Notes: generated by a model from the sequence alone, not told the origin. A DNA stretch of 64,000 nucleotides from Bin5 sp965204525 (GCA_965204525.1 OZ241994.1:1488001-1552000); one strand, 5' to 3'; shown: positions 1 through 6,683, numbered from the stretch's first letter. Numbers and translations: made by a program.

Positions 1-1
1 A

Positions 2-97
2 TGGAAGGATCGGGAAGTACATTACAATCTCCAAGAACAACATCAGTCCGAAAAAATGTTCTCGGAATGGATGCTGGAAATCTCAAACAATTTGTAA
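2..97 (+). CDS. possible 3' end of a gene entering from the left edge
   Basis: Frame 2 is open from the left edge to a TAA at 95-97. It reads as a charged, helix-like protein tail that includes the stretch QEQHQSEKMFSEWMLEI. Frame 1 is also open, to a TGA at 112-114, so the choice rests only on residue composition. No family can be recognised from about 31 residues. Sequence to the left of the window would settle it. Confidence 0.3.
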   Translation, partial: WKDREVHYNLQEQHQSEKMFSEWMLEISNNL

Positions 98-210
98 CAT
101 TTCGCCCCTATTGAGACATGTATTAGAGCTAGATCTTGGTGTATTCGCCATCATAGCAATCAAACTCATGAGGTATAAGTCCTGACCTACCTATTCCCTA
201 GAAGAAAGAA

Positions 211-234
211 CCCGCCAGCAAAGTCGCTGGCGGG
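211..234 (-). terminator. hairpin terminator of the 276-680 gene
   Basis: A perfect 9-bp stem (CCCGCCAGC at 211-219 and GCTGGCGGG at 226-234) encloses a 6-nt loop. On the minus strand it is followed by a T-rich tract (TTCTTTCTTCTA). It lies about 40 nt downstream of the stop of the minus-strand gene, as expected for a rho-independent terminator. Confidence 0.65.
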
Positions 235-275
235 CTGTGCCATTGCCGCCGCGTTCTAACCTCACCCTGGTCGGA

Positions 276-680
276 CTAGCCTGATCGAATCATACGTAAT
301 CGCTGCCTCTCCCTCCTCTGCTTCTCCTCAGCCTCCTCGCCAATTGAACTGTCCCGCAAAAGATCGTCTAGTTCCGTCAGTGCACCAAGCACGCTTAACT
401 GAAATCTTAGATCTGTTCGCTCATGACTGTGCCACCAGTCAGCGATCGCCTTCATGGCCTCATCCCTGCTGTTGCGCACCAATTCTTCACATAACGGATA
501 GGCAAAGTGCGCTCCCATGGTGTCGGGCGTAACAGCGTTTGCTTTCCACTTGCCGCCAGCTTCCCACACACACATAGCAGCCTGCATGCCACCCCCGCAG
601 GTAATGTCAAGGTCGGTGGACCATTCCCCATCTTCCGCCTGCTTCCAATACCAACCAGCAATCTTCACTGTTTCCGTCAC
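276..680 (-). CDS. hypothetical protein, 134 aa
   Basis: I recognise no family. The start is GTG at 680, supported by a strong AGGAGGG Shine-Dalgarno sequence 4 nt upstream on the minus strand, and a good hairpin terminator lies just past the stop. The protein is soluble. It has a W- and G-rich N-terminal half with a Cys pair (around residues 28 and 37), an acidic middle, and a very basic, probably helical tail (EEKQRRERQRLRMIRSG). No signal peptide or membrane segment is visible. It stands alone beside a decayed mobile and defence region, so it may be accessory cargo. The clear start and stop signals make a real gene likely; its function is unknown. Confidence 0.7.
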   Translation of the reverse strand: MTETVKIAGWYWKQAEDGEWSTDLDITCGGGMQAAMCVWEAGGKWKANAVTPDTMGAHFAYPLCEELVRNSRDEAMKAIADWWHSHERTDLRFQLSVLGALTELDDLLRDSSIGEEAEEKQRRERQRLRMIRSG

Positions 681-1170
681 ATTGCCCTCCTAATTGTCTT
701 AATTCAACTTCTGCCATCACAGCCCAAATAACGACCGAAACGTCACGATAGCACATAACAAACATCAAGAACAAAACCCGCTGCTTTCCGCGACGAGTCT
801 TTGTTCACCAGTCATCTGACGTTGGCTCTTGAGTTTCATCGGGTTGGGAGTCGCAACATGGGGTATGGTTAGCCCCAATCGTTAGACCACGAAATGGGAA
901 AAATAAGGGAAATCAAGGCGAATCCTACCATCGAGTCTGGACTATCATTGAGGGAGAAGCATAGAACCTCATCGCGTTATTTTGACCTGACCCCTTCCTA
1001 CCCTAAAGGTGCAGTCACGACCAGCCCAAGACCAACCCCCTTCCCACTTTGCTTATCCACCCTTACAGCGGTACAGTAACTCTTATTCGGCAAACAATCT
1101 GACTCTCATTATTGGACAACTAATGCTCGCACGTGTTTTTCCGTGTTAGGCATGTAGGTCATCAAGTCAA
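681..1170. other. gene-poor stretch with an IS relic
   Basis: There is no convincing gene in these 490 bases. The short open frames (for example 894-1079) overlap an IS-end relic and look non-coding. The left part should carry the promoter of the minus-strand gene ending at 276, but I see no strong -35/-10 pair. The recognisable content is the IS3-type end at 864-923. The DNA just left of 1171 should have encoded the earlier reverse-transcriptase motifs, but none can be read there. Confidence 0.6.
864..923 (-). mobile_element. orphan right end of an IS3-family element (relic)
   Basis: These 60 bases match the reverse complement of 2671-2730, the right end of the intact IS, at about 51 of 60 positions. 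The match covers the terminal repeat (GCCCCAAT, TAGACCACGAAA), the sub-terminal GGGAAAAATAAGG and the position of the transposase stop region (AGGCGAAT). Similarity ends at 923 and no transposase remains. It is therefore a solo end of a related element, inverted relative to the intact copy, with the reverse-transcriptase remnant between them. Confidence 0.7.
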
Positions 1171-1471
1171 TCTCCGGTGGCTAACTTTCGATATAATTTC
1201 GCAATGTTTAGCCATCTGATCGGCAATCTTGTTCTGAAAGACGTTGACAAGAGAATGGCAAGCGAAGCACCGGGCCGCTGCTTTCGATACGTCGATGACT
1301 TTGTCTTTGTGGCTACAGAAGAAAGGGCAAATCGTTTGGAAATCGACCTTCAATGCATGCTGAACGACTTAGGCCTTGAACTCAACACCCAAAAAACAGA
1401 GAAAGTTGACTCGACAGATTGGCTAGAATTTGAACGAAGTTTCGAGGACGATAGGTCGCAGATTTCTGAGC
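1171..1471 (+). pseudogene. reverse transcriptase fragment (YVDD motif)
   Basis: Roughly 100 residues of the palm of a reverse transcriptase are readable. They include a motif resembling RT block 4 (FSHLIGNLVLKDVDKRM), the catalytic core CFRYVDDFVFVA with both aspartates, and the following block (LNDLGLELNTQKTEKV) with the conserved G-L-x-x-N-x-x-K-T spacing. The N-terminal fingers and first catalytic Asp are missing upstream, where an in-frame TAG lies at 1147. The C-terminal part is cut off at 1471, where the IS3 left end starts. The apparent stop at 1498 is IS sequence. No maturase region or group II intron RNA is visible, so an Abi/DRT-type or retron-type defence RT is the likelier origin. 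This subclass is inference. Confidence 0.8.
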
Positions 1472-1496
1472 TTGGCCCCAAAAACTGGACCACAAG
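1472..1496 (+). repeat. left terminal inverted repeat of the IS3 element
   Basis: Begins TTGGCCCCAA and continues AAACTGGACCAC. It matches the right end except at six positions. It directly abuts the truncated reverse-transcriptase reading frame. Confidence 0.75.
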
Positions 1497-1545
1497 CTAA
1501 GGTGTATAATGGAGCAATTCACCAAGCCTGTGGAGGGGCAGAACG

Positions 1546-1857
1546 ATGGTCAAGAAACGGCGGCGACACACGGCGGCCTTCAAGTTCCGGGTTGCGCTGG
1601 AAGCGCTTGAAGGCAGCAAGACGATTAGCCAGTTATCGAGTGAATATGAGATTCATGCTAACTTGATCCGGGCCTGGAAACGGCAGTTGCAGGAAGACGG
1701 GCCCCGGGTCTTCGCTACCAACGGCGAACGCAAGCAACGGGAGCAGGAGGCGCAGGAAGCAGAGCTCTATGAACAGATTGGGCGACTCAAGATGGAACTT
1801 GAGTGGCTGAAAAAAAAAGTTGCCCGCTTCGGTCGGGGAGAGACGGCTCATGGTTGA
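1546..1857 (+). CDS. IS3-family transposase OrfA
   Basis: This 103-residue protein has an N-terminal helix-turn-helix of the HTH_Tnp_1 type (starting KKRRRHTAAFKFRVALEAL) and a C-terminal leucine-zipper-like helix (around residues 60-92). In the family, OrfA binds the terminal repeats and multimerises with OrfB. The frame ends over a run of nine adenines (1810-1818) that encodes three lysines. OrfB lies in the +1 frame relative to OrfA, so a fused product would need loss of one A by slippage (or a +1 shift) rather than the usual -1 frameshift. Confidence 0.9.
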   Translation: MVKKRRRHTAAFKFRVALEALEGSKTISQLSSEYEIHANLIRAWKRQLQEDGPRVFATNGERKQREQEAQEAELYEQIGRLKMELEWLKKKVARFGRGETAHG

Positions 1858-2680
1858 GAACCAACATGCGACTCTGAGTGTTCGAAGACAGTGCGAACTG
1901 CTGGGGCTGAATCGGGCCTCCTTCTACTATCAAGCGGCTTCTGAGTCGACACTGAACCTGCATCTGATGCGCTTGATTGACGAGCAGTACTTGCGTACGC
2001 CCTTCTATGGCTGGCCCAAGATGACCGCGCATCTGCGCCGGCTGGGCTACGCCATCAATGGCAAACGGGTCAGACGGCTGATGCGTCTGATGGGCATTCA
2101 AGCTATCTACCCCAGGAGAAGCAGCAGTTTGCCTGGAAAAGGGCACAAGCGCTATCCCTATCTTTTGCGCAACCTGCCGATTACGCATGTCAACCAGGTC
2201 TGGAGCGCAGACATCACCTATGTGCCGCTGCTGCGCGGCTTCATGTACCTGGTCGCGGTCATCGACTGGCACAGCCGCTATGTACTCGCCTGGCAGCTCT
2301 CCAACACCCTGGACGGTCTCTTCTGTCTCGATGCCTTGCGCCAAGCGCTCAGCACGGGTCGGCCCAAGATTTTCAACACCGACCAGGGCGCACAGTTCAC
2401 GGCCGATGCCTTCACCGCCTGCCTGCTCGCAGCCAACATACAAGTCAGCATGGATGGCCGCGGGCGCGCCCTCGACAACGTCTTCTGCGAACGCCTATGG
2501 CGCAGCGTCAAGTACGAAAACATCTATCTCAACCAGTATGACACAGTACGTCAGCTGCACGCCGGGCTGACTGCCTATTTCGACTTCTACAACCATGAGA
2601 GACCACATCAAAGTCTCAACTATCGAACGCCGGCTGAAGAGCACTTCGTGCTCTGTTCAGAGCCGGCCGCATTCGCCTAA
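1850..2680 (+). CDS. IS3-family transposase OrfB (DDE integrase)
   Basis: Catalytic subunit with an rve-type DDE domain. The three acidic residues are visible: Asp in VWSADITYVPL, Asp in IFNTDQGAQF, and Glu in ERLWRSVKYE. The C-terminal YNHERPHQSLNYRTP motif is typical of IS3 OrfB. I choose ATG 1850, preceded by GGGGAG about 9 nt upstream and overlapping the end of orfA, which suggests translational coupling. The frame is open upstream to 1811, so a TTG start at 1820 or a slippage fusion with OrfA is possible. The length is normal for the family and the element could be active. Confidence 0.9.
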   Translation: MVENQHATLSVRRQCELLGLNRASFYYQAASESTLNLHLMRLIDEQYLRTPFYGWPKMTAHLRRLGYAINGKRVRRLMRLMGIQAIYPRRSSSLPGKGHKRYPYLLRNLPITHVNQVWSADITYVPLLRGFMYLVAVIDWHSRYVLAWQLSNTLDGLFCLDALRQALSTGRPKIFNTDQGAQFTADAFTACLLAANIQVSMDGRGRALDNVFCERLWRSVKYENIYLNQYDTVRQLHAGLTAYFDFYNHERPHQSLNYRTPAEEHFVLCSEPAAFA

Positions 2681-2700
2681 ATGCACCTTATTTTTCCCGT

Positions 2701-2725
2701 TTCGTGGTCTAGCCATTGGGGCCAA
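2701..2725 (-). repeat. right terminal inverted repeat of the IS3 element
   Basis: The reverse complement begins TTGGCCCCAATGGCTAGACCAC. Together with the adjacent sub-terminal bases it is the part duplicated as the orphan end at 864-923. The seven bases just outside (TATGGTT on the complement) are also shared by the orphan copy, so the true border may lie a few bases further right. Confidence 0.7.
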
Positions 2726-3506
2726 CCATAATGAGGCGAAACGGTGGTGGTTTGGGGCTAATGTGTCAAGGCTTCTTGTTATCATTGTCACCGTCGTTTC
2801 ACTCTTGTGGAAAGAGTGGCTCGGTTGGATTTGGGTATTGGCGGCTATTCTTACGGTCATCCATTCTTTGCTTCAATGGCGCGCCGATACTCTTCAGGGC
2901 AAGGCCGAAGGCATAAAACGCAAATTCGAATTTCAGGATGGCTTAGGATGGAAGATTTCCAAGCAAGAAAAGGCTGATTTGATTCTTGAGGTTTCCAACA
3001 CAATAAAGAAGGCAGGATATGGAACGGAGGATTCACCCTACTTTGATTCGCGCAAAGAGGTATCTGCCCGTAGAGTGGCTGAAAACTTGAACCAGAGCGC
3101 CTGGTACACAAAACATCTGGCAAAAAAGATGTCCAGTCTTCTCTTTGTATTGAGCACGATTGCATTGGGGCTTTTTGTATTGACACTCGTGGTATTCCAT
3201 TCACCGTCTCTCCAACAGTGGGGGGCAACTTTGGGCCGCATTGTCATCACAGTGCTTGCGCTCACGATCGCTTACGGATATCTGCGTCTTGGCTTCCAAT
3301 ATCGTTCGCTTTCAAGTCAGGCTGAAAAAGCAAGTGATGGCGCCTCACAGCTATTGGAACTTGAAACCCTGACAGAAATTCAGGCAATCAGGATTCTCCA
3401 TGAATATCAGATTGCTTGCGTAACGGCTCCTATGATTCCAGACTGGCTTTGGAACAGAACGAAGGATGAACTGAACCGACTTTGGGAGCAGCAGGTAAGC
3501 CGATGA
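2726..3506 (+). pseudogene. S-4TM/SLATT-like four-helix membrane effector, 5'-truncated by IS
   Basis: The reading frame has four predicted membrane helices in a 2+2 arrangement. Two lie right after the IS junction (SRLLVIIVTVVSLL and WIWVLAAILTVIHSLL), then comes a soluble segment of about 90 residues (with KFEFQDGLGWKIS), then two more (SSLLFVLSTIALGLFVLTL and RIVITVLALTIAYGYLRLG). The cytoplasmic tail carries RILHEYQ and APMIPDWLW, a layout I associate with S-4TM/SLATT pore-forming effectors of bacterial conflict systems. The normal N-terminus (roughly 30-40 residues) is gone. The frame reads back through the IS right end to an ATG at 2595 inside orfB; the only in-frame start after the junction is GTG 2763 at the first helix, without a clear ribosome site. 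Probably inactive, or expressed as a chimera. Confidence 0.65.
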
Positions 3507-3611
3507 TGCCAGCTTTCTGATCTTGATACACCGCCGACTGCAAAATCCGTGCGAGGGGTCTCAATTTCTGACGGGAAAAACTTACTTTCCGCCACTACCC
3601 TGCCAGTCAAG

Positions 3612-5381
3612 TCACCGATTCCGTTGCCCGTGAAAGGGGCGATACTGAACGAGCGCCGACCGCCCGGCGACGTCAACGATCCTCGCCAAGAGTTCGTTTC
3701 CGTCGGCATCGGTGAGACGCAGATCTTCCTTCAGAAAGAAGGAAACTGGCTGCGGCAGGCCCTGGTTGACGGCGACATTGGAGGTGTAGAGGTAGGTTCT
3801 GTCATGTGTGTCTCGAACGGGATTCAGCCGCCCCGCCAGTCCTGGAAGAGCTCCGCTCCCCTCTGGGAAGATCACGCCGCCTCCGTCGGGCAGATGTTTC
3901 ATTTCGATTACAAGCGCTCTTTGGCTCGGCGTCCACGCACGCTCAAGGTGGGCAGCGTACCCCTGCGCGGCCGCGTACACAGTCATGGGTAACTCGGTGG
4001 TGTGCAAAGAGACGGTCGCCATTCCCTCGTCACTGCTCGTCGCGCGCTGCCATGTGTGGTTGGGGAACAGTACGAGGACATCGGTGCCCCGCAAAGGGCG
4101 GTCGGCGGCGCGCACCGCGATCTGCACCTGCGCCGCGCTTGGCGCCAACGGCGCGGAGGGGAGGAGCACGAGCAGATCCGCATCCCCTATAATCCGAAAT
4201 TCGGCAGGTTTCCCGCTTATGCCCAAGGTCTCGCGCCGGATGATCGGAACACCGTCACCGCGCCGCTCCATGAAATAGCGCCGCTCCCCGCGGCCGCGCA
4301 CATCAACGGTCGGCATCCTGCCCAGCACGGAAACCAGCAGTTCGTTGCGCGTCGCCTGGCGGTCGGCGATGTTGGCGACGGTCAGACTGTTGGGCAGCGT
4401 GCCCGGCGACTGGATTTCCAGGCGGTCTGCAAAAACGGACAAGCGGATGCGGCTGCCGCGAATGGAGTAATCGCGGTGCGCCACCGCGTTGACGACGGCT
4501 TCGAAGATGGCGCGCTCGCTGAATTGGGGCAGATCGATACGGGCCGGATCCTTGTGGGCGGCAACCCGCATGTTGCGCACCGCGAAGGCCACGGCCCCGG
4601 CGATCTGTCGGTTCAGCGGCCCGCCAATCGTCTGCGCGTCGACCTGCCCGGAGGCGCGGTCAGTTCCGCGGTAGCGGGTGGCGGTGATGCAGGCGTTCGG
4701 CAGCCACTCTTGCGGCTCGCGACTACACAGCAGCACGCCGGCGACGGTCGCCGTTTGCGGGCCGTCGGCCGCGTCGCTCAACAGGCCCAGCTTGGTCAGC
4801 GCCAGCTCGGGATCAGAAGCGCCCTGGACGCTCAACAGCGGCCGCCATAGAGACTCGTCCAAGGCGCCGAATCCGCTTCCGGGAACGGGCTGTTTGTCGA
4901 ACCAGAGAAAGCGCGCCTGGGCACGCTGTTGAGCCAGCCGCAACTGGTCATCGCTCAACATTCTCCTCTTGGAGCTGCCCACGCGGCGAAAACTTCCTCC
5001 AGGACTGTTGTGCAGAGCGTATCCTGCAGCCACATCGACTGCGAGGAACGCGTTGTTGTCCAACTCCAGGCGCAAGGTATCGACCTCGAGAGCGGGCTTG
5101 ACCGTATCGGAGCAAATGTTGACCACCAATTGCTCGACAGCGTCCAACTGTTCACGGGTCATCCCCTGGACCTGGCCGTCATCGGTGACGCCGCACAGCA
5201 TCACCCCGCCATTCCCATTGGCGAAGGCCGCCAGTTCATCTGCGAGGTCGTCGCTGTCGGGGGGGACTGGGCCGTTGCCGCGGAACGCAAACTGCTTGAA
5301 CTCCCAGCGGCTGTCCTCGCCCAAACGCAACCGGCGTCTGATCTCACTGTCGCTGAACGTAATTAGCGTCATACTCTCCAT
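3612..5381 (-). CDS. AlbA_2 (Schlafen-like) DNA-binding/HATPase protein
   Basis: This 589-residue protein starts with an AlbA_2 (divergent AAA-4, Schlafen core-like) domain at about residues 10-150. Visible motifs are WEFKQF near residue 26 and the FANGNGGVMLCGVTDDG strand-loop. A HATPase_c_4-like block follows at about 285-370 (EAVVNAVAHRDYS, then RLEIQSPGTLP), as in the RecG-like putative transcriptional regulators. The last 160 residues are unusual: a beta-rich, carboxypeptidase-regulatory-like segment (VQIAVRAADRPLRGTDVLV) and a further small beta domain. Members of this architecture are predicted nucleic-acid-binding regulators, often found in defence islands. The gene is minus strand and downstream of the HigA fragment and the FmdE-like gene. 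Cellular role unknown. Confidence 0.8.
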   Translation of the reverse strand: MESMTLITFSDSEIRRRLRLGEDSRWEFKQFAFRGNGPVPPDSDDLADELAAFANGNGGVMLCGVTDDGQVQGMTREQLDAVEQLVVNICSDTVKPALEVDTLRLELDNNAFLAVDVAAGYALHNSPGGSFRRVGSSKRRMLSDDQLRLAQQRAQARFLWFDKQPVPGSGFGALDESLWRPLLSVQGASDPELALTKLGLLSDAADGPQTATVAGVLLCSREPQEWLPNACITATRYRGTDRASGQVDAQTIGGPLNRQIAGAVAFAVRNMRVAAHKDPARIDLPQFSERAIFEAVVNAVAHRDYSIRGSRIRLSVFADRLEIQSPGTLPNSLTVANIADRQATRNELLVSVLGRMPTVDVRGRGERRYFMERRGDGVPIIRRETLGISGKPAEFRIIGDADLLVLLPSAPLAPSAAQVQIAVRAADRPLRGTDVLVLFPNHTWQRATSSDEGMATVSLHTTELPMTVYAAAQGYAAHLERAWTPSQRALVIEMKHLPDGGGVIFPEGSGALPGLAGRLNPVRDTHDRTYLYTSNVAVNQGLPQPVSFFLKEDLRLTDADGNELLARIVDVAGRSALVQYRPFHGQRNR

Positions 5382-5432
5382 GCCATGCCAACCCGATGCT
5401 CTCTCCAGGACATGGAGTCCCAGTGTCCTGCC

Positions 5433-5558
5433 CTATACTGGCTTTGCTATTTTGCTTCGGTCGTCAGCGGCGAGATCAACCTGCTCTTGAAGGTTCAACC
5501 AAAACTGCGGCTCAGTCCCGAACCAGTGCCCGAAGCGCAGTGCCATATCGCCGGTCAC
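5433..5558 (-). pseudogene. HigA-type antitoxin, C-terminal fragment
   Basis: A 41-codon frame reads VTGDMALRFGHWFGTEPQFW followed by LNLQEQVDLAADDRSKIAKP. This is the hallmark C-terminal half of HigA/VapI-family XRE antitoxins (A-L-R-F-G-x-W-F-G-T-x-P-x-F-W-L-N-L-Q-x-x-x-D-L). The N-terminal helix-turn-helix is missing: a TAG immediately precedes the fragment, and no homologous sequence or toxin gene lies between it and the FmdE-like gene. It is most likely a remnant of a HigBA toxin-antitoxin module. A very short expressed peptide from the GTG at 5558 is possible but unlikely. Confidence 0.7.
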
Positions 5559-5564
5559 GGAACA

Positions 5565-6182
5565 CTACTCCCTGCTTACCGAGTAATACCCCCCGCCTGC
5601 GCAAGACCGGCACAACGAAACGCCAGCCCCTACGACCTCCCGCTCGTTGATAATCTCTTCGCCGCAGCCCTCACAGTTGACCCGCGCGCCGGCCCGGCTC
5701 ACGATCGCGGCGACCGGCTTCGCCAACTCAACCCACTCGAACGAGAGCAACTCGGCGTCCGGCATACGCTGGTAGCCGTGCAGCATCGCGAAATAGCGCC
5801 GCTTCTGCTCCGGCGCGTAATCCCACGCCCGCCCGCGCACATCGACCCGCGGCGCAACCCGCAGCGCCCGTTCCGTCTTCACATCCACGAACGTCGCCGC
5901 GATCTTTCCGTAATCCTCCACCCGCAGCGTACGCCGCCCCACCGAAACGCCCGTCACCGCCTCCACCCCATCCACGAAGCAGCCGTCCGTCTCTACGATC
6001 ACCAGCAGCCGCTTGTCCGCGCGCGGAACCTCTAGCTCCAGCAGCCTCGTCCCTGCGATCGCCGCCCGCGCCCCCAGCACCTGGCGCGGGCACAGATGCC
6101 GGTGCCGCGCGGAGGCAACGTCCAGCGCCCTTTGCAGCGTCTGCGTGATAGCCTGATCTGCCGCGTCGGTCAGCATCTCCAT
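5565..6182 (-). CDS. FmdE-domain zinc protein (formylmethanofuran dehydrogenase subunit E-like)
   Basis: 205 residues. The N-terminal two thirds match the FmdE fold (HRHLCPRQVLGARAAIAG with the conserved His/Cys, then a central VETDGCFVDGVEAVTGVSVG that carries the Cys-containing motif). The C-terminus is a zinc ribbon with CEGCGE and LCRSCAG Cys pairs. In methanogens the domain accompanies formylmethanofuran dehydrogenase. In bacteria like this it usually occurs alone and is thought to relate to molybdenum/tungsten-enzyme metabolism, but its function is not established. No other fmd/fwd or moa/mog gene is nearby. An extended -10 promoter (TGGTATAAT) lies about 90 nt upstream. Confidence 0.8.
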   Translation of the reverse strand: MEMLTDAADQAITQTLQRALDVASARHRHLCPRQVLGARAAIAGTRLLELEVPRADKRLLVIVETDGCFVDGVEAVTGVSVGRRTLRVEDYGKIAATFVDVKTERALRVAPRVDVRGRAWDYAPEQKRRYFAMLHGYQRMPDAELLSFEWVELAKPVAAIVSRAGARVNCEGCGEEIINEREVVGAGVSLCRSCAGGGYYSVSRE

Positions 6183-6272
6183 AAGCGCGTCTCCACCTGT
6201 ACGGTTTCCCTTCCTCGCTGCCCACCGTCCCCAAACGAACGGCTGGATACAAAACTGCAGTCATTCACGCCT

Positions 6273-6281
6273 ATTATACCA
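6273..6281 (-). promoter_or_regulatory. extended -10 promoter for the FmdE-like gene
   Basis: The minus strand reads TGGTATAAT, a perfect extended -10 element (TGnTATAAT). No good -35 hexamer sits 17 bases upstream, which is tolerated in extended -10 promoters. The transcript leader would be about 85 nt. Confidence 0.45.
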
Positions 6282-6531
6282 CTTTTTCCACGCTCCTGAC
6301 CGCGGCATGAATTCCCTGAATGACCACCTTCGCCCCATATCCAGGCGGCGCCCACGCCCTCCGCAAAAGTTGTCAGTTCCTGTATGCGCGTAGTACAGTG
6401 GTTCGGCAGCACGCACTGTCATAGCCATTTTTTCAAATAAATAATATATGATTTATACGACACTCTATACATGCCCCCGATACCGCCGTCAGCCGCCATG
6501 AACTCTCAAATAAAGCGTAAAAAAATTTCAC

Positions 6532-6589
6532 GCAAACTCTCGTAAACGCTCGTAAACGCTCGTCCATCTCTCGTACGAGCGTTTACGAG
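6532..6589. repeat. 10-bp iterated repeats with a 15-bp hairpin
   Basis: On the minus strand the units GAGCGTTTAC (6552-6561), GAGCGTTTAC (6542-6551) and GAGAGTTTGC (6532-6541) are arranged head to tail with a period of exactly 10 bp. On the other side, 6575-6589 (ACGAGCGTTTACGAG) is a perfect 15-base inverted copy of 6549-6563 with an 11-nt loop, and a 10-bp palindrome CTCGTACGAG lies at 6570-6579. A related two-unit copy occurs at 42766-42785. This could be an operator array, a protein-binding site or a small dispersed repeat. Confidence 0.75.
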
Positions 6590-6674
6590 TTGGCGCCTGT
6601 TCCCGCAGCGCTTCCAGCCACCGTCAAACGCCCACCCACACGCGCCCGCGACCATAACCGAAGATAAGCGCCTG

Positions 6675-6683
6675 TGTTACAAT
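6675..6683 (+). promoter_or_regulatory. possible extended -10 of mnmA
   Basis: TGTTACAAT fits the extended -10 pattern. Transcription would start near 6690, only a few bases before the ATG at 6694, which has no Shine-Dalgarno sequence. That would give a nearly leaderless message. Confidence 0.35.

Larger units (their letters stand above)
1472..2725 (+). mobile_element. IS3-family insertion sequence
   Basis: A complete element of about 1.25 kb carries orfA and orfB bounded by imperfect inverted repeats (19 of 25 positions match between 1472-1496 and the complement of 2701-2725, starting TTGGCCCCAA). IS3 elements usually end in TG/CA. The nearest such dinucleotides are at 1467 and 2727-2728, so the outer borders could be a few bases wider. 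I find no target-site duplication with either choice, which suggests rearrangement after insertion. It separates the reverse-transcriptase remnant from the S-4TM gene. Both transposase frames look intact. Confidence 0.9.

Noticed and set aside
894..1079. 61-codon plus-strand open frame
   Set aside because: It overlaps the IS-end relic, has no ribosome site and an arbitrary composition; taken as non-coding.
1171..1471. Retron or group II intron
   Set aside because: No msr/msd-like structured DNA, no maturase domain and no intron domain V-like hairpin is visible around the RT fragment.
1787..2443. 218-codon frame antisense to the transposase
   Set aside because: It mirrors orfB coding DNA and has no motif of its own; a shadow of a real gene.
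4002..4850. 282-codon plus-strand frame opposite the AlbA_2 gene
   Set aside because: The AlbA_2 gene has recognisable domains; the opposite frame is Arg/His/Gly-rich as expected for antisense of GC-rich coding DNA.
6183..6400. Molybdenum-cofactor riboswitch upstream of the FmdE-like gene
   Set aside because: The leader was read for the conserved stems and did not show them; only a promoter is supported.
6532..6589. CRISPR-like array
   Set aside because: The units are 10 bp, directly adjacent without spacers, and no cas gene is in the window.
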